21,158 nt of DNA from positions 1 through 21,158 of the IMG/VR virus record IMGVR_UViG_3300049893_003113, one strand, 5' to 3'. How positions within the stretch are numbered: position 1 is the stretch's first letter; each line of letters opens with the position of its first letter. This DNA is from a virus. Positions 19,897 to 21,158 of this stretch are shown here, in pieces. A model generated the notes under the pieces. The model saw nothing but the letters and a program-made list of their open reading frames with translations. It ran no database searches and was not told the DNA's origin. The translations under genes were made by a program, and so were the position numbers.

Positions 19897-20085
19897 ATGA
19901 CTCATTCAATGTACGACCTGCTTGATCTTCTTGGGCCTCGCATCTATGTTGTCAACGAGAAGCATTACAATGAACTTCTCGGAAAACGACGCAAGGAACG
20001 GCTTGCTCTGTTGGAAGCCGAACAGGTAGCCCTCGAGCAAAAACTCGAGAAGCTGAAGACGGAAATCTCCAGCTTGAAAGAGTAA
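19897..20085 (+). CDS. Coiled-coil small protein
   Basis: A 62-residue ORF from ATG 19897, preceded by AAGGTGCAG. The N-terminus (MYDLLDLLGPRIYVVNEKHYNELLG) is a short folded piece. Residues 30-62 are a charged heptad-like helix (RRKERLALLEAEQVALEQKL, then KLKTEISSLKE) that likely forms a coiled coil, hence an oligomer. No known family. It is followed three bases after its stop by an intrinsic terminator, so it ends the small-gene transcript started at 17789. Confidence 0.65.
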   Translation: MTHSMYDLLDLLGPRIYVVNEKHYNELLGKRRKERLALLEAEQVALEQKLEKLKTEISSLKE

Positions 20086-20088
20086 CCC

Positions 20089-20113
20089 AGGGGCTTCGGC
20101 CCCTATTTTTTTT
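20089..20113 (+). terminator. Strong intrinsic terminator with TTCG loop
   Basis: AGGGGC (20089-20094) pairs with GCCCCT (20099-20104) around a stable TTCG tetraloop, followed by A and eight T residues (20106-20113). This is a textbook intrinsic terminator for the + strand transcript. Confidence 0.92.
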
Positions 20114-20270
20114 GCCTTGAGCAGGTCGCCTTGAGCCGATCGGCAAGGAAGATCTTCTCGAATTGTGACAGAACCGGAGAACTGCTGATCACCCGTGCTG
20201 CGTCCTGGCACCAGATGACTGCAGGGACCGGAGGAGGGGGAGGTGCGTACATCGACGTCACGCTGCCCAT
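20103..20270 (-). CDS. Possible minus-strand 55-residue ORF
   Basis: The about 220 bases between the terminator and the promoter at 20281 carry no convincing + strand gene. On the minus strand, an ATG at 20270 opens 55 codons ending in TAG (20105-20103) at the edge of the terminator stem. The product has a proline run (YAPPPPPVPAVIWC), then an amphipathic helix (FEKIFLADRLKATC) and a basic end. It would be the only minus-strand gene in the window. There is no clear ribosome binding site or minus-strand promoter, so the support is weak. The region may simply be regulatory. Confidence 0.25.
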   Translation of the reverse strand: MGSVTSMYAPPPPPVPAVIWCQDAARVISSSPVLSQFEKIFLADRLKATCSRQKK

Positions 20271-20280
20271 AGGATGCCGC

Positions 20281-20309
20281 TTGACACCCCGAGACCGAGG
20301 GTCTATGAT
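20281..20309 (+). promoter_or_regulatory. Consensus sigma-70 promoter TTGACA-N17-TATGAT
   Basis: TTGACA (20281-20286), exactly 17 bases, then TATGAT (20304-20309). This is near-perfect for the housekeeping host sigma factor and is the only site of this kind I found. It starts the transcript for the gene at 20336 and the small genes beyond. Unlike the other promoters, it lacks the TGn extension. Confidence 0.85.
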
Positions 20310-20335
20310 GAAGGGGTCCCAGAGAGGAACACCTC

Positions 20336-20608
20336 ATGGCCAACCACCAGATCATCCGAGACCTCATCGAAGAGGCCGGCTCCCAGTTCGTCTCCGTCAA
20401 CTTCATCAAGAAGGACGGTTCCGAGCGCCAGATCACCTTCAACCCTGCTGACCACAACGACGTCAAGGGCACTGGCACCCCGACGGCGGATCCCAACATC
20501 TTCCGCATCCGCGACATCAAGCTGGGCGCCTGGCGCTCGTTTGACGCCCGCCGCGTGGTCTGTGTTAGGATCAAAGGCCAGATCACCCGCTTCTACAAGG
20601 AGGACTGA
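20336..20608 (+). CDS. Hypothetical phage protein, 90 residues
   Basis: First gene behind the consensus promoter, with GAGAGGA before the ATG. Its sequence has a short helix (NHQIIRDLIEEAGSQ), strands FVSVNFIKKDGSERQITFNPADH, a loop containing KGTGTPTADPN, and a C-terminal barrel-like segment (FRIRDIKLGAWRSFDARRVV followed by CVRIKGQITRFYKED). This layout, with FIKKDGSER and RSFDARRV, recalls small conserved phage proteins of unknown function seen in T7-like and cyanophages; the function is unknown. A strong AAGGAGG inside its end serves the next gene. Confidence 0.75.
   Translation: MANHQIIRDLIEEAGSQFVSVNFIKKDGSERQITFNPADHNDVKGTGTPTADPNIFRIRDIKLGAWRSFDARRVVCVRIKGQITRFYKED
20541..20571 (+). 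promoter_or_regulatory. Weak promoter candidate TTGACG-N19-TAGGAT
   Basis: TTGACG (20541-20546) and TAGGAT (20566-20571) with a 19-base spacer and a TGT extension, inside the 3' end of the gene at 20336. The spacer is long and the match imperfect, so it could be chance. Confidence 0.25.
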
Positions 20609-20772
20609 TGCAGTTCACTCGCCTTCCCTGGCCCGTCTACTTGTTCTCGGGCCCTGGCCCAGCCACTGTCTTCGGTCGGTTCTCCACCAAGAAAGAGGCT
20701 GAGGAGTTCTGCCGGGCCTGGCAACAGTACGACCCAGCCAACCTCTATGCCGTTCCCGAGGAGCCAGCATGA
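20608..20772 (+). CDS. Hypothetical protein, 54 residues
   Basis: ATG 20608 is preceded by a perfect AAGGAGG (20597-20603) and overlaps the previous stop as TGATG. The product begins with strands (RLPWPVYLFSGPGPATVFGRF), followed by a helix (STKKEAEEFCRAWQQYDP) and a short tail. The family is unknown. The last four bases form an ATGA overlap with the next ORF. Confidence 0.7.
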   Translation: MQFTRLPWPVYLFSGPGPATVFGRFSTKKEAEEFCRAWQQYDPANLYAVPEEPA

Positions 20773-20942
20773 CCCGCATCAAGAACAGCAACACCGATGG
20801 CCAGAACACCCCCGCCAACCTGATCTGGCAACTGAACAACCTGGAGGCCGCCATGCGCAAGCATGCCCCCGATTCCCCTGAGTTCCGCTACCTTGTGAAG
20901 GAACGTATCATTCTTCTCGCCAAACTGGAGGACGCACTGTGA
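20769..20942 (+). CDS. Hypothetical protein, 57 residues
   Basis: ATG 20769 overlaps the previous stop as ATGA. The product has a short polar N-terminus and two helices (ANLIWQLNNLEAAMRKHAP and EFRYLVKERIILLAKLEDAL). No family is recognised, although the two-helix form suits a small dimerising protein. Its stop overlaps the GTG of the next ORF. Confidence 0.65.
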   Translation: MTRIKNSNTDGQNTPANLIWQLNNLEAAMRKHAPDSPEFRYLVKERIILLAKLEDAL

Positions 20943-21046
20943 TCCATGATATTCTGCTCTACGGAGGTTCCATCACCATGGGACTCCTCTTCAGCACCAT
21001 CGTCATCCTGCTCCAGAAGCTGGATGGCTCCACCCCACACCACTGA
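20939..21046 (+). CDS. 35-residue single-span membrane miniprotein
   Basis: GTG 20939 overlaps the previous stop as GTGA (20939-20942). The product has a hydrophobic helix (MGLLFSTIVILLQKL, preceded by HDILLYGGSIT) and a short polar end. It is the third miniprotein of this type in the window, after those at 2066 and 18024. The start could also be ATG 20981, which would give 21 residues. No function is known. Confidence 0.5.
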   Translation: MIHDILLYGGSITMGLLFSTIVILLQKLDGSTPHH

Positions 21047-21054
21047 GGCTCTCT

Positions 21055-21158
21055 ATGCGAACAACAGCGATTCAATGGCTCAACCGCTCCACCGGCTGCT
21101 GGCGTTCCGAGCGTCGGTACCTGTTCTCTCCCCAGGGACAGCCGGTGATCTACACCAC
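21055..21158 (+). CDS. Truncated ORF, possible S-type phycobiliprotein lyase-like
   Basis: An ORF from ATG 21055 that runs off the end of the window after 34 codons. The visible N-terminus reads IQWLNRSTGCWRSERRYLF, then a PQGQPV turn. S-type lyases (CpcS/CpeS) begin with a helix ending in a Ser-x-Gly-x-Trp-x-Ser-x-Arg pattern, and this fragment has STGCWRSER in the same place. The match is only to a short motif, so the call is tentative; another calycin-like family would fit as well. No Shine-Dalgarno is seen. The rest of the protein is outside the window. Confidence 0.4.
   Translation, partial: MRTTAIQWLNRSTGCWRSERRYLFSPQGQPVIYT

Noticed and set aside
20131-20451. 106-residue + strand ORF with a TTG start
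   Set aside because: It overlaps the well-supported gene at 20336 in another frame and covers the consensus promoter at 20281. No ribosome binding site precedes the TTG.
1-21158. CRISPR array, insertion sequence or integrase
   Set aside because: No regularly spaced repeats, transposase motifs, terminal inverted repeats or recombinase signatures were seen in the reading of either strand.

Overview
This window looks like part of the genome of a tailed double-stranded DNA phage (Caudoviricetes). Every well-supported gene lies on the + strand. Genes are packed tightly: most start codons overlap the previous stop as ATGA or TGATG. Hallmark virion and packaging genes are present (terminase large subunit, portal, endolysin). 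The host is probably a GC-rich cyanobacterium such as a Synechococcus-like cell. This is inferred from the combination of ThyX, a monomeric B12-dependent (class II) ribonucleotide reductase and glutaredoxin, and from a truncated 3' ORF whose start faintly resembles S-type phycobiliprotein lyases. None of these is decisive alone.

Layout. 1-2063: small unknown genes, a DUF3310 (T7 gp1.7-like) protein and a LOG-family nucleotide phosphoribohydrolase. 2066-4561: a 35-residue membrane miniprotein, a RusA-type Holliday junction resolvase, a RecE/ExoVIII-like PD-(D/E)XK exonuclease, ThyX and two unknowns. 4572-6724: probable small terminase and clear large terminase. 6725-6936: a non-coding stretch with a decayed tRNA-Leu-like sequence and an 11-bp direct repeat. 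6937-10733: a sigma factor that appears to lack region 4, a DnaG-type primase, a metallophosphoesterase with an HTH-like N-terminus and glutaredoxin. 10763-13132: a lysis/small-gene block bounded by terminators, with a muramidase-type endolysin at one end and an M23 endopeptidase at the other. 13187-16169: class II RNR, a small unknown and a dCTP deaminase/dUTPase-family protein. 16190-17786: a large stem-loop, the portal gene and a terminator. 17789-21158: a run of short unknown genes, including two membrane miniproteins, interrupted at 20089-20335 by a terminator and a consensus sigma-70 promoter.

How the parts fit. LOG, DUF3310, ThyX, RNR, glutaredoxin and the dCTP deaminase family protein together form a nucleotide-salvage and dNTP-supply set. 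Primase, RecE-like exonuclease, RusA and the metallophosphoesterase would act in replication, recombination and end processing. The terminase genes are separated from the portal by about 9.5 kb of replication, lysis and nucleotide genes, which is an unusual order.

The most interesting signal is regulatory. At least eight sites have an extended -10 element of the form (G)TG(C/A)TATAMT with no recognisable -35 box. Several sit directly behind intrinsic terminators, and one lies immediately before the primase ATG. The phage also encodes a sigma factor with regions 2 and 3 but no visible region 4, the domain that reads -35 boxes. I propose, as inference, that these sites are the regulon of that sigma factor. 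The TTGACA-N17-TATGAT promoter at 20281 would then be read by the host sigma factor.
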